A model generated the notes under the pieces. That model did not search any database, had not been told where the DNA came from, and saw only the letters and a list, made by a program, of their open reading frames with translations. DNA of 7,739 bases, taken from positions 1 through 7,739 of the forward strand of contig JADYYZ010000412.1 in NCBI GenBank assembly GCA_020853405.1, read 5' to 3'. This DNA is from Acetobacteraceae bacterium (lineage in GTDB: Bacteria; Pseudomonadota; Alphaproteobacteria; Acetobacterales; Acetobacteraceae). Positions 1 to 5,653 of the stretch are shown in pieces (positions within the stretch are counted from its first letter, which is position 1; every line of letters begins with the position of its first letter). The translations under genes and the position numbers were made by a program.

Positions 1-20
1 TCTCCGGCGCCCACCCTACG

Positions 21-25
21 GGAGG
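21..25 (+). promoter_or_regulatory. Shine-Dalgarno site fixing a GTG start
   Basis: GGAGG lies six bases before the GTG at 32. It is a near-ideal Shine-Dalgarno match and spacing, and it supports GTG as the start of the secreted protein, because the signal peptide begins immediately after it. Only 20 bases precede this site, so the promoter is outside the window or shared with an upstream gene. Confidence 0.75.
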
Positions 26-31
26 ATTCTC

Positions 32-682
32 GTGCGCGCGATCCTGATCCTGCTGTTGCTGCTGCCGTCGATGGCGCTTTCGCAGGCGCGGCGGGTCGAT
101 ACGGCACCGACGAGCGAGACCATCGGCAGCTGGCTGCTTACCTGCAGCACCGACCCGATGACCGACCGCGGCAGCTGCACGCTTCGCCACCACACCTGGC
201 TGGAGGCGCCGCGCGGCGGCGACATGCCGCGCCCTGGCGTCGGGCTGGAGGTGCTGATCCGCGGCGGCCGGGCCGTGCCGGCGCTGGTCGCGCGCGACCT
301 CACGCTCGACAGCGGGCGGCTTGCGGTGCTGGGCATGCTGGCCTCGGCCCAGGTGCGGTTCGGGCGCGAGCCGATGCTGGAACTTCCCTGTGGGCTGGAG
401 GGCCGCAGCCTGGTCTGCGTGCCGCGCCCCGGCGAGGCGGAAACCGCCGCCCGCCAGCTGCTGGCGGCAACCACCATGCTGGCGCGGCTGCCGCAGAACC
501 CGCTCACCGGCACCGGCGGCGAGACGCTGGCGCTCGACCTTGCGGGCACCGAGGCGGCGGTGCAGCGCCTGCGCGCCCGCATGCCGGAGGCGCCGCCCCC
601 GGAACCCTCGCCCGCGCAAAGCCTGCCTGGCCAGTTCGACCGGCTGCTCGATCAGCTGCGCCGCGCGCTGCCGCAGCCATAG
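32..682 (+). CDS. Secreted IalB-like (invasion-associated locus B family) protein
   Basis: A 216-residue exported protein, probably periplasmic. Residues 1-18 form a classic signal peptide: Arg2, a run of Leu/Ile, then a small-residue end (ALSQA) giving likely cleavage near residue 18-19. The mature part has a W-x3-C motif (Trp34, Cys38) with Cys49, and a second pair Cys120/Cys129. IalB-family proteins share this layout of an early W..C....C pair and a later C...C pair before an alpha-helical tail, so two disulfides are likely. The match is pattern-based and weak in the middle. The tail (residues 186-200) is Pro/Glu-rich and is followed by a short amphipathic helix. The GTG start is backed by a strong Shine-Dalgarno site. 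The gene ends 7 bases before the convergent transporter gene ends, with no room for a separate terminator. The family name comes from a Bartonella erythrocyte-invasion factor, but relatives are widespread in non-pathogenic alphaproteobacteria and the molecular role is unknown. A lineage-specific periplasmic protein is the alternative. Confidence 0.6.
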   Translation: MRAILILLLLLPSMALSQARRVDTAPTSETIGSWLLTCSTDPMTDRGSCTLRHHTWLEAPRGGDMPRPGVGLEVLIRGGRAVPALVARDLTLDSGRLAVLGMLASAQVRFGREPMLELPCGLEGRSLVCVPRPGEAETAARQLLAATTMLARLPQNPLTGTGGETLALDLAGTEAAVQRLRARMPEAPPPEPSPAQSLPGQFDRLLDQLRRALPQP

Positions 683-689
683 CCCCGCA

Positions 690-1580
690 TCACCGCCGCG
701 TCAGCACCCACAACCCCGCGAACACCAGGGCCACGGCGGGGATGGTAAGCCAGCCGGGTCGTTCGGCGAACAGCACCGCGCCCCAGCCGACGCCGGAAAG
801 CGTGATCACATAGGCGACGTTGCTGGCGAACACGCCGCCCTGGCTCACGATCATGCGGAAATAAAGGGTGAAGGCGATCGCCTGCAGCGCGCCTTGCAGC
901 ACGATCAGCGGCAGCGCCGCGTGCCAGGCCCCGGCGGCACCCGCGAGATGGCCGGACGCCCAGGCCAGCGGCAGCAGCACGACCGCGCTGGTCGCCAGCG
1001 TGCCGGCCGCCAGCGCCATGCCGTCTGCCTGGGCCGGGCGCCAGACCGCGGCGATCACGTTCGCCACCGCATAGGCGGTCGGCACCAGCAGCAGCGCGAT
1101 CGCCCAGGGCAGCGCGTCGGCGTCGGGCAGCGCGGCACCTGGCAGCATCGCCAGCAGCACCCCCGCACTTGCCAGGACCGAGCCGACGACGATCGCGCGG
1201 CCCACCCGTTCGTGCCCGGAAATCCCCATCGCCAGCGTCGTCAGCACCGGCGACAGCGGCGCCAGCAGCGAGAAGAAGCCGGCCGGCACATGCAGCATCC
1301 CGAGGAACAGCAGCACATTGGGGAAGGCGAGCCCGATCACGCCGGCGGCGAGCGAGTACCACAGGCCGTGGCGGTTGAGCGGCAGCCGCCTGCCGGTTGC
1401 CACCGCCAGCGTCCCCAGCATCAGCGCCGCCGCACCCGCCTGCGCGCCCGACCAGGCCAACGCGGGAATGCCGGTGAAGCCGCCCAGTTTGGTGACGGCC
1501 GGGGTCATCCCCCAGGCGAGGCCCGCGCCCGCCAGGGAAACCACGTCTGCGATCGGGAGGGAGTTGGCGTGGCCGGGCAC
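690..1580 (-). CDS. EamA/DMT-superfamily transporter
   Basis: A 296-residue inner-membrane protein with ten predicted transmembrane helices, at about residues 9-30, 38-62, 71-96, 99-121, 129-150, 155-180, 190-213, 222-248, 251-274 and 276-294. These form two repeats of five helices, the usual EamA architecture, and the length matches the family norm (about 280-310). The first repeat has the typical W-G-x2-P motif in helix 1 (AWGMTPAV) and a Pro-Asn pair in helix 3. The charged end LTRR faces the cytoplasm. DMT exporters of this group move amino acids, nucleosides or other small metabolites; the substrate cannot be read from sequence. The start is GTG at 1580, preceded by a GGCGGA element; the next in-frame Met falls inside helix 1, so a later start is unlikely. 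The gene is divergent from the metallopeptidase across a short spacer and convergent with the IalB-like gene. No partner gene indicates a substrate. Confidence 0.92.
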   Translation of the reverse strand: MPGHANSLPIADVVSLAGAGLAWGMTPAVTKLGGFTGIPALAWSGAQAGAAALMLGTLAVATGRRLPLNRHGLWYSLAAGVIGLAFPNVLLFLGMLHVPAGFFSLLAPLSPVLTTLAMGISGHERVGRAIVVGSVLASAGVLLAMLPGAALPDADALPWAIALLLVPTAYAVANVIAAVWRPAQADGMALAAGTLATSAVVLLPLAWASGHLAGAAGAWHAALPLIVLQGALQAIAFTLYFRMIVSQGGVFASNVAYVITLSGVGWGAVLFAERPGWLTIPAVALVFAGLWVLTRR

Positions 1581-1645
1581 GATCCGCCGACACTACCTGC
1601 AAGGCGCGGTTGCCGCGAGGTGCCGGCCGGCGCAGACTCCGCCGC

Positions 1646-2368
1646 ATGCCCGCGTCGCAACCTCTTTTCGGCCCCGGCGAGCCGGAGCTGGTCGCAACCA
1701 GCCATGGAAAGGCGCCGGTGCAGTGGCGCAAGAGCCCGCGCGCGCGGCGGGTCAGCCTGCGCATCGACCCGCGCGCGGGTGCCGTGGTGGTGACGCTGCC
1801 GTTGCGCGCCGGCCGCCGCCAAGGGCTCGAGCTGCTGCACGCGCACGCCGAATGGGTGATGGAGCGGCTGTCGTGCCTCGCCCCCGCCTCGCCCTTCCTT
1901 CCGGGCGCCGTCGTTCCGGTCGGCGGGCGCGCCCACCGCATCGTCCATCTCGGCCGCCTCAGCGGCCCTACCCGGCTGGGCGAGGGCGTGCTGGAGGTGG
2001 CGGGCGATGCCGTGCACGTGCCGCGGCGGGTCGCGGATTTCCTGCGCGAGGAGGCGCGACGGCGCATCGGCGGGCTGGCGCTGGCCAAGGCGGCGGTGCT
2101 GGACCGGCGGGTGCCGCGCATCAGCATCAAGGACACCCGCAGCCGCTGGGGCAGCTGCGCGCCCGACGGCTCGCTCGCCTTCTCGTGGCGGCTGGTGCTC
2201 GCCCCGCCCGAGGTGCTGGACTATGTCGTGGCGCACGAGGCGGCGCACCTGGTGCACATGAACCACGGCCCGCGTTTCTGGGCGCTTTGCGACCAGCTGA
2301 CGCCCCACGCCGAGGCAGCGAAGGCATGGCTGGCGGCGCATGGGGCGCGGCTGCTGCGCTACGGCTGA
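1646..2368 (+). CDS. YgjP-like (DUF45, WLM-type) zinc metallopeptidase
   Basis: A 240-residue cytoplasmic protein with no signal peptide or membrane segment. Near the C-terminus it has the gluzincin motif HEAAH (residues 197-201) followed by NHGPRFW (206-212). His197, His201 and His207 are the expected zinc ligands and Glu198 the general base. Just before it, IKDTRSRWGSCAPDG (161-175) is the signature stretch of the YgjP/DUF45 family, and KSPRARRVSLRID (29-41) is the family's N-terminal beta-strand motif. Length agrees with the family (about 230-250). Many annotations call these M48 or SprT family proteins; substrates are not established. I prefer ATG 1646. An in-frame TTG at 1610 would add 12 basic residues without conserved content, and neither start has a clear Shine-Dalgarno site. 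The gene is divergent from the transporter across 65 bases and is followed after 106 bases by the LysR gene on the same strand, without sign of functional linkage. Confidence 0.9.
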   Translation: MPASQPLFGPGEPELVATSHGKAPVQWRKSPRARRVSLRIDPRAGAVVVTLPLRAGRRQGLELLHAHAEWVMERLSCLAPASPFLPGAVVPVGGRAHRIVHLGRLSGPTRLGEGVLEVAGDAVHVPRRVADFLREEARRRIGGLALAKAAVLDRRVPRISIKDTRSRWGSCAPDGSLAFSWRLVLAPPEVLDYVVAHEAAHLVHMNHGPRFWALCDQLTPHAEAAKAWLAAHGARLLRYG

Positions 2369-2370
2369 GC

Positions 2371-2435
2371 GGGCCGGCGCCGGCTCCCCGCCACCCGCCA
2401 CCCGCCACCCGCAGGGCGCCGGGCGCCGGCCCGGC
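2371..2435 (+). terminator. GC-rich hairpins after the metallopeptidase, possible terminator
   Basis: Two self-complementary elements follow the stop codon. The first is a palindrome at 2373-2384 (gccggcgccggc), extendable by a G-U and a G-C pair to 2371-2386. The second is a hairpin with arms 2418-2423 and 2430-2435 (GCCGGG/CCCGGC) around a 6-base loop. The 7-base tandem repeat lies between them. No T-run follows either stem, so a canonical intrinsic terminator is not supported. Such stems could slow polymerase or protect the 3' end of the transcript, and at this GC content short stems also arise by chance. Confidence 0.3.
2387..2412. repeat. 7-base tandem repeat, 3.7 copies
   Basis: CCCGCCA occurs three times in perfect tandem (2387-2393, 2394-2400, 2401-2407) and is followed by a partial copy CCCGC (2408-2412). 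It lies between the metallopeptidase stop and the LysR start, outside any coding region. Because it is short, perfect and non-coding, copy number could vary by slippage and alter the distance between upstream elements and the LysR gene. Confidence 0.85.
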
Positions 2436-2456
2436 GGTGCTGGAAAGCGCGTTCAT

Positions 2457-2468
2457 TCATCGCGATGA
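2457..2468. promoter_or_regulatory. 12-base palindrome before LysR gene, candidate operator
   Basis: TCATCGCGATGA is a perfect palindrome ending 6 bases before the LysR ATG. Counting from T2456 to A2468 it also fits the T-N11-A core of LysR-type binding sites. LysR regulators commonly repress their own gene, so autoregulation is a reasonable guess. The site is closer to the start codon than most LysR boxes and overlaps the ribosome-binding region, so it would have to act by blocking transcription start or translation. Chance occurrence is not excluded. Confidence 0.3.
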
Positions 2469-2474
2469 TGGGGC

Positions 2475-3410
2475 ATGAACCCTGCCGCCCTCGATCTCAA
2501 CCTGCTGCGGGTGTTCGACGCAGTGATGCGCGAACGCCACGTGACGCGGGCGGCCGCCCGCCTGGGGCTGACCCAGTCGGCGGTGTCGAACGGGCTGGCG
2601 CGCCTGCGCAGGGCGTTCGGCGACGAGCTGTTCGTGCGCCGGCCCGGCGGGGTGGAGCCGACCGCGCTCGCCAACGACCTCGACCCCAGGATCGCCGCGG
2701 CACTCGACGAGGTGCAGGCGGCGCTGGCGCTGAAACTGCCGTTCGTGCCGGCCTCCGCCACCGAGCATTTCAGCATCGGCATGAGCGAGTATGCCGAGGC
2801 GGTGCTGGCAGCACCCCTGGTCGCGGCCCTTGCCGCCGAGGCGCCCGGATGCACGCTGACCATCCGTCATGTCGACCGCACCGACGCCGCCGCGCTTCTC
2901 GAGTGCCAGGACATCGCGATCGCGCTGGCCGTGATGACCGAGGAGCTGCCCGCGCATTTCACGCGCATCCTGGTGCTGCCCGACGAGTTCGTCACCCTGA
3001 TGCGGCCCGGCCACGCGCTTTCCGAGGGCGAGCTCAGCCTGCCGCGGTTCGTCGGGTTCCCGCACCTGGTGGTTTCGCCCAATGGCAGCCGCCGCGCGGC
3101 GCTGGATGAACCGCTGCGCGCCGCCGGCCATCCCCGCCGGGTGACGGTGACGTGCGGGCATTTCCTGGCGGTCGCCGACATCCTGCTTGCCAGCGACCTG
3201 GTCTGCACGATGTCGGGAAGGATGGGCAGCCGCATCGCCCGGGCGCACGGCCTCGTTGCGCGGCCGGCGCCGGTCGATGTGCGGCACGCCCGCCTGTCGA
3301 TGGCCTGGCACCGGCGCCACGAGGCGCACCCGGCGCATGTCTGGCTGCGGCGCAAACTCCAGGCGCTGGCACGCGAGGCGCCGGTTCAGAGCATGATCGC
3401 TTCGGATTGA
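2475..3410 (+). CDS. LysR-type transcriptional regulator (NahR/DntR/NodD-like class)
   Basis: A 311-residue cytoplasmic DNA-binding regulator of the usual LysR length (about 300-320). The N-terminal winged helix-turn-helix spans about residues 7-66: LDLNLLRVFDAVMRER, then VTRAAARLGLTQSAVSNGLARL as the helix-turn-helix, then the FGDELFVRR wing. The opening LNLLRVFDAV and the spacing of the wing resemble the NahR/DntR/LinR/NodD branch. The effector-binding domain (about 95-300) begins FSIGMSEYAEAVLAAPLV and shows the periplasmic-binding-protein-like fold pattern. The ligand is unknown. The start ATG 2475 lacks a clear Shine-Dalgarno site (upstream GATGGGGC). The gene is not divergent from an obvious target, unlike many LysR genes, so its targets may include the downstream region or lie elsewhere. 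Its last six codons (SMIASD) and stop are formed by the inverted repeat at 3389-3423, so its C-terminus was probably set by insertion or spread of that repeat. Confidence 0.94.
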   Translation: MNPAALDLNLLRVFDAVMRERHVTRAAARLGLTQSAVSNGLARLRRAFGDELFVRRPGGVEPTALANDLDPRIAAALDEVQAALALKLPFVPASATEHFSIGMSEYAEAVLAAPLVAALAAEAPGCTLTIRHVDRTDAAALLECQDIAIALAVMTEELPAHFTRILVLPDEFVTLMRPGHALSEGELSLPRFVGFPHLVVSPNGSRRAALDEPLRAAGHPRRVTVTCGHFLAVADILLASDLVCTMSGRMGSRIARAHGLVARPAPVDVRHARLSMAWHRRHEAHPAHVWLRRKLQALAREAPVQSMIASD

Positions 3411-3423
3411 CGCGATCATGCTC
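3389..3423. repeat. Perfect 12-base inverted repeat spanning the LysR stop codon
   Basis: GAGCATGATCGC (3389-3400) and its exact complement GCGATCATGCTC (3412-3423) flank an 11-base spacer (3401-3411) that holds the LysR TGA stop at 3408-3410. GAGCATGATC/GATCATGCTC arms are familiar from abundant intergenic palindromic repeats in alphaproteobacteria, especially Rhizobiales; that link is from memory and untested here. Downstream sequence to about 3460 also holds the small palindromes CAAC-AC-GTTG (3426-3435) and CGTGA-T-TCACG (3444-3454), and may belong to the same element. As RNA the repeat forms a stable stem-loop at the end of the LysR message. No T-run follows, so a role in 3'-end protection is likelier than intrinsic termination. 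Confidence 0.8.
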
Positions 3424-3489
3424 CGCAACACGTTGTTTGAGCGCGTGATTCACGTCTCCGGCTAGGCCGCCGCCGACGATCGCGCGCTG

Positions 3490-3541
3490 GCGCGTCATGC
3501 CGGCGGCACGGGGCGATTGCCCCATACCGCCGGCATCGCGC
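3490..3541. terminator. Long compound hairpin between convergent LysR and DUF1127 genes
   Basis: ATGCCGGCGG (3497-3506) pairs perfectly with CCGCCGGCAT (3527-3536). Inside, GGGGC (3510-3514) pairs with GCCCC (3519-3523) around a GATT loop. Outside, GCGCG (3490-3494) pairs with CGCGC (3537-3541) past a 2-base bulge. The result is about 20 base pairs in three stacked stems, far beyond the other hairpins here. It lies in the 172-base gene-free stretch 3411-3582, between the ends of two convergent genes, where a bidirectional terminator is expected. Neither strand has a T-run after the stem, so termination is inferred from position and stability only. The rest of this stretch holds no coding sequence I can support. 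Confidence 0.5.
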
Positions 3542-3582
3542 GCATCCGTCAGATCAACCGCAAAAATCATCGACCGCTGGTT

Positions 3583-3753
3583 TCAGACTTCCCAGAACCG
3601 CTTGCGCGCCTCGAACGAGGCATCGCCGGGAGCAAGGCCGATGTCGCGCAGCTCGCGCTCGCCCATCTGCGCCAGCATGCGACGCGAGGTGGAACGCCGG
3701 TGCCAGGTGCGCACGGCATCGAGGATCAGGTGGCCAGTCTGGATCGGGTTCAT
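3583..3753 (-). CDS. DUF1127 (YjiS-like) small protein
   Basis: A 56-residue, Arg-rich cytoplasmic protein, read MNPIQTGHLILDAVRTWHRR from ATG 3753, ending KRFWEV then TGA at 3583. The DUF1127 core is clear: RRMLAQMGERELRDIGLA (residues 24-41) matches the family pattern R..L..L.d.eL.DIGL, and the final FEARKRFW tail is also typical. Length is normal (about 45-75). GAAAGG at 3762-3767 is a good Shine-Dalgarno site 8 bases before the start. Family members in alphaproteobacteria are small basic proteins with reported effects on phosphate and carbon metabolism and stress responses, and some act through RNA; the function of this copy cannot be told. It is divergent from the winged-helix/TPR regulator across 264 bases and convergent with LysR. 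The open reading frame is shorter than common length cut-offs, so automated calling may miss it. Confidence 0.9.
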   Translation of the reverse strand: MNPIQTGHLILDAVRTWHRRSTSRRMLAQMGERELRDIGLAPGDASFEARKRFWEV

Positions 3754-4017
3754 CGCAGGTACCTTTCGGTTGGAGGGTCAGGACCGGTGAGCGCCGTTGC
3801 GGGCACCGATGGCGATGCTTCTCGCCCGAGGGAGCGGTGCGCGCTTGAGCTGCGGTTGGCGCGCGGATTGAGACTTCCTTGAGAATTCATGCGCCCGGCC
3901 CCGCCGGGAGGGTGCAATCCGGGCTTTGGTGAACTACGGTGGAAACATTGCCGCATCAGTCTCCCGGCCCGCACCGGTGGGTCCCGTCAGCGCCTGATGG
4001 GCGGACGAGCGCGTCGC
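3754..4017. promoter_or_regulatory. Divergent spacer between DUF1127 and winged-helix/TPR genes
   Basis: This 264-base stretch must hold the promoters of both divergent genes. I see the DUF1127 Shine-Dalgarno site (3762-3767) and a small hairpin with arms 3894-3899 (CCCGGC) and 3903-3908 (GCCGGG). The stretch 3862-3890 is locally less GC-rich (GAGACTTCCTTGAGAATTC). I could not find a convincing -35/-10 pair on either strand. The reading frame of the downstream gene stays open back to ATG 3889, but residues encoded from 3889 to 4017 match no domain, so I treat this as non-coding. Confidence 0.4.
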
Positions 4018-5616
4018 ATGCAGCTGCACTTCGCCGACTTCACGCTTGATCTCGACCGGCAGGAACTGCGCCGCGGCGCCGATCCGGTGCATGTCGAGCC
4101 GCAGGTCTTCGATCTGCTGGCGCACCTCGTGCGCCACCGCAGTCGCGTCGTCAGCAAGGATGAGCTGATCGATGCGATCTGGGGCGGGCGGATCATTTCC
4201 GAAGCGGCGCTGTCCAGCCGCATCAACGCCGCGCGCCGCGCGCTCGGCGATTCGGGTGAGGCGCAGGCGCTGATCCGCACCATGCCCAAGCGCGGCTTCC
4301 GCTTCGTGGCCGAGGTGCAGGAACCCGCGGCACCGCCGCCCGCCGGCGACCACCCCGCGGTGCCGGCCGGCGCCCAGGATGCTATGGCGCCATCGCCACA
4401 AGCGGGCGCGGCGGCGGGGTGCAAGCCCTCGATCGCGGTGCTGCCCTTTGCCAATCTCAGCCAGGACCAGGATGCCGAGTACTTCACCCATGGCCTGACC
4501 GAGGACATCATCCGCCTGCTGGCCCGCTATCGCTGGCTCACGGTGCTCAGCCGCCACAGCACCTTCCCGTTCCGTGGCCGCGATGTTGACCCGCGGGAGA
4601 TTGGTGCAACGCTGGGGGTGCGCTACCTGGTGCAGGGCGGCGTGCGCCGGCGCGGCACGCGCGTGCGGATCACCGCCGACCTGGTCTCGGCCGACGACGG
4701 CAGCCAGATCTGGAGCGAGAGTTTCGACCTGGATCTGCCCGATATCTTCGCGATCCAGGACGAGATGGCACGCCAGATCGCCGCCGTGATCGAGCCTGAA
4801 CTGGCCCAGGCGGAACGCGAGGCGGCGGTGCGCAAGCCGCCCGGGAACCTCGATGCGTGGGACAGTTACCAGCGCGGGCTGTGGCACCTCTGGGGCTTCT
4901 CGGCGCCTGCCTTCGCCGAGGCGGAGGCGATGTTCCGCCGCGCCATCGCGCTCGAGCCTGGGCTTGCGCGCGCGCATTCGGCGCTTGCCTATCTCGGGTT
5001 CCAGCAGTCACTGCTGAGCACCGGCGCCCGGCGCGCGGGGTGGATGGCCGAGGCGCTCGATTCCGCGCGGCAGTCGGTGGCGCTGGACGAGCGCGACTGC
5101 ACCACCCATAGCGTGCTGGGGCGCGTGCTGGGTCTTTATCGCCGGTTCTCCCCCGCGATCGCCGCGCACGAGCGGTCGCTGGAACTCAATCCCAGCTTCG
5201 GGCAAGGCTACTTCGCATTCGGCGACACCCTGCTCTGGTGCGGTCGTGCCGAGGAATCGATCGCGCTGGCCGAGCGCGCGCTGGAGCTCAGCCCGCGCGA
5301 TCCGCACATCTGGGCCTTCCGCAACATGCAGGCGCTCGCGCACCTGATCCTGGGCGAACGCGACAGCGCGATCGAGTATTTCCGGATCGCGCTCGGCCAC
5401 CCGAACGCGAGCCACCGCGTTGCCGCGAACCTGGTGGCGGTGCTGGGACTTACGGGCGCGCACGAGGAGCTCGGGCTGGCGGTCGCCGACCTGCTGCGGC
5501 GCAAGCCTGGCTTCTCGATCGCCGAGGCGCGCGACAACTATTTCTTCTGCGCCGACGAGTCATTCCTGGCGCGCTACGCCGAGGGTCTGCGCGCGGCGGG
5601 GATTCCCGAGGCATAG
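4018..5616 (+). CDS. Winged-helix / TolB-like / TPR one-component regulator
   Basis: A 532-residue protein in three parts. Residues 1-100 are an OmpR/PhoB-type (Trans_reg_C, CadC-like) winged helix: FTLDLDRQELRRG, then PQVFDLLAHLVRH, SKDELIDAIW, a recognition helix near 61-78, and the wing TMPKRGFRFVAEV. Residues 101-134 are an Ala/Pro-rich linker. Residues 137-262 match the TolB/FlgO-like domain: SIAVLPFANLSQDQDAEYF, GLTEDIIRLLAR, a YLVQGGVRRRGTRVRITADL core and SGQIWSES-like GSQIWSESFD. Residues 283-490 hold several tetratricopeptide repeats, for example AEAMFRRAIALEPGLARAHS and AEESIALAERALELSPRDPH. No receiver domain and no membrane helix are present, so it is probably a cytoplasmic regulator whose activity depends on TPR-mediated contacts. 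Relatives are common in alphaproteobacteria, often mislabelled adenylate cyclase; no cyclase domain is present here. ATG 4018 is chosen because the winged helix begins there; in-frame ATGs at 3997 and 3889 add unconserved residues, and Shine-Dalgarno support is weak for all three. Confidence 0.9.
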   Translation: MQLHFADFTLDLDRQELRRGADPVHVEPQVFDLLAHLVRHRSRVVSKDELIDAIWGGRIISEAALSSRINAARRALGDSGEAQALIRTMPKRGFRFVAEVQEPAAPPPAGDHPAVPAGAQDAMAPSPQAGAAAGCKPSIAVLPFANLSQDQDAEYFTHGLTEDIIRLLARYRWLTVLSRHSTFPFRGRDVDPREIGATLGVRYLVQGGVRRRGTRVRITADLVSADDGSQIWSESFDLDLPDIFAIQDEMARQIAAVIEPELAQAEREAAVRKPPGNLDAWDSYQRGLWHLWGFSAPAFAEAEAMFRRAIALEPGLARAHSALAYLGFQQSLLSTGARRAGWMAEALDSARQSVALDERDCTTHSVLGRVLGLYRRFSPAIAAHERSLELNPSFGQGYFAFGDTLLWCGRAEESIALAERALELSPRDPHIWAFRNMQALAHLILGERDSAIEYFRIALGHPNASHRVAANLVAVLGLTGAHEELGLAVADLLRRKPGFSIAEARDNYFFCADESFLARYAEGLRAAGIPEA

Positions 5617-5643
5617 CCGGGCGGCGCCTGGCTCCGCCCGGCT
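5615..5643. terminator. Bidirectional hairpin between convergent TPR regulator and metA
   Basis: AGCCGGGCGG (5615-5624) and CCGCCCGGCT (5634-5643) form a perfect 10-base-pair stem with a 9-base loop. The stem begins inside the TAG stop of the TPR regulator (5614-5616) and ends 10 bases before the metA stop, filling most of the 37-base spacer. Position between convergent stops and stem strength suggest shared termination, but there is no clear T-run on either side. Confidence 0.6.
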
Positions 5644-5653
5644 GTAGACCATC

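Noticed and set aside
1622..1631. GCCGGCCGGC palindrome in the transporter/metallopeptidase spacer as an operator
   Set aside because: Pure G/C palindromes of this length are frequent by chance at about 70% GC, and nothing else there suggests a regulator site.
1610..1645. Upstream TTG start for the metallopeptidase
   Set aside because: It adds only a basic 12-residue stretch with no conservation signal, and ATG 1646 is the more usual codon. It is not fully excluded, since AAGG lies a few bases before the TTG.
321..1793. Long plus-strand open frame of 490 codons
   Set aside because: It runs antisense through the transporter and out of frame through the IalB-like gene. It is rich in Arg, Gln, Ala and Pro with no domain signature.
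652..2136. Long minus-strand open frame of 494 codons
   Set aside because: It overlaps the EamA gene in another frame and the metallopeptidase on the opposite strand. Its composition is Arg/Ala-rich low-complexity, as expected for a shadow frame at high GC.
2387..2412. CRISPR-like repeat array
   Set aside because: Units are 7 bases in direct contact with no spacers, so this is a simple tandem repeat.
2457..3431. Minus-strand open frame antisense to LysR
   Set aside because: The LysR frame has clear helix-turn-helix and effector-domain signatures; the antisense frame has none.
3889..4017. N-terminal extension of the winged-helix/TPR protein from ATG 3889
   Set aside because: The 43 added residues match no domain, the upstream sequence lacks a Shine-Dalgarno site, and the winged helix begins naturally at 4018.
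3934..4977. Minus-strand open frame of 347 codons antisense to the winged-helix/TPR gene
   Set aside because: The plus-strand frame contains recognised domains throughout. The antisense frame is a composition artefact.
4018..5616. Adenylate cyclase call for the TPR protein
   Set aside because: Homologues often carry that label, but no cyclase catalytic domain is visible; the N-terminus is a winged-helix DNA-binding domain.
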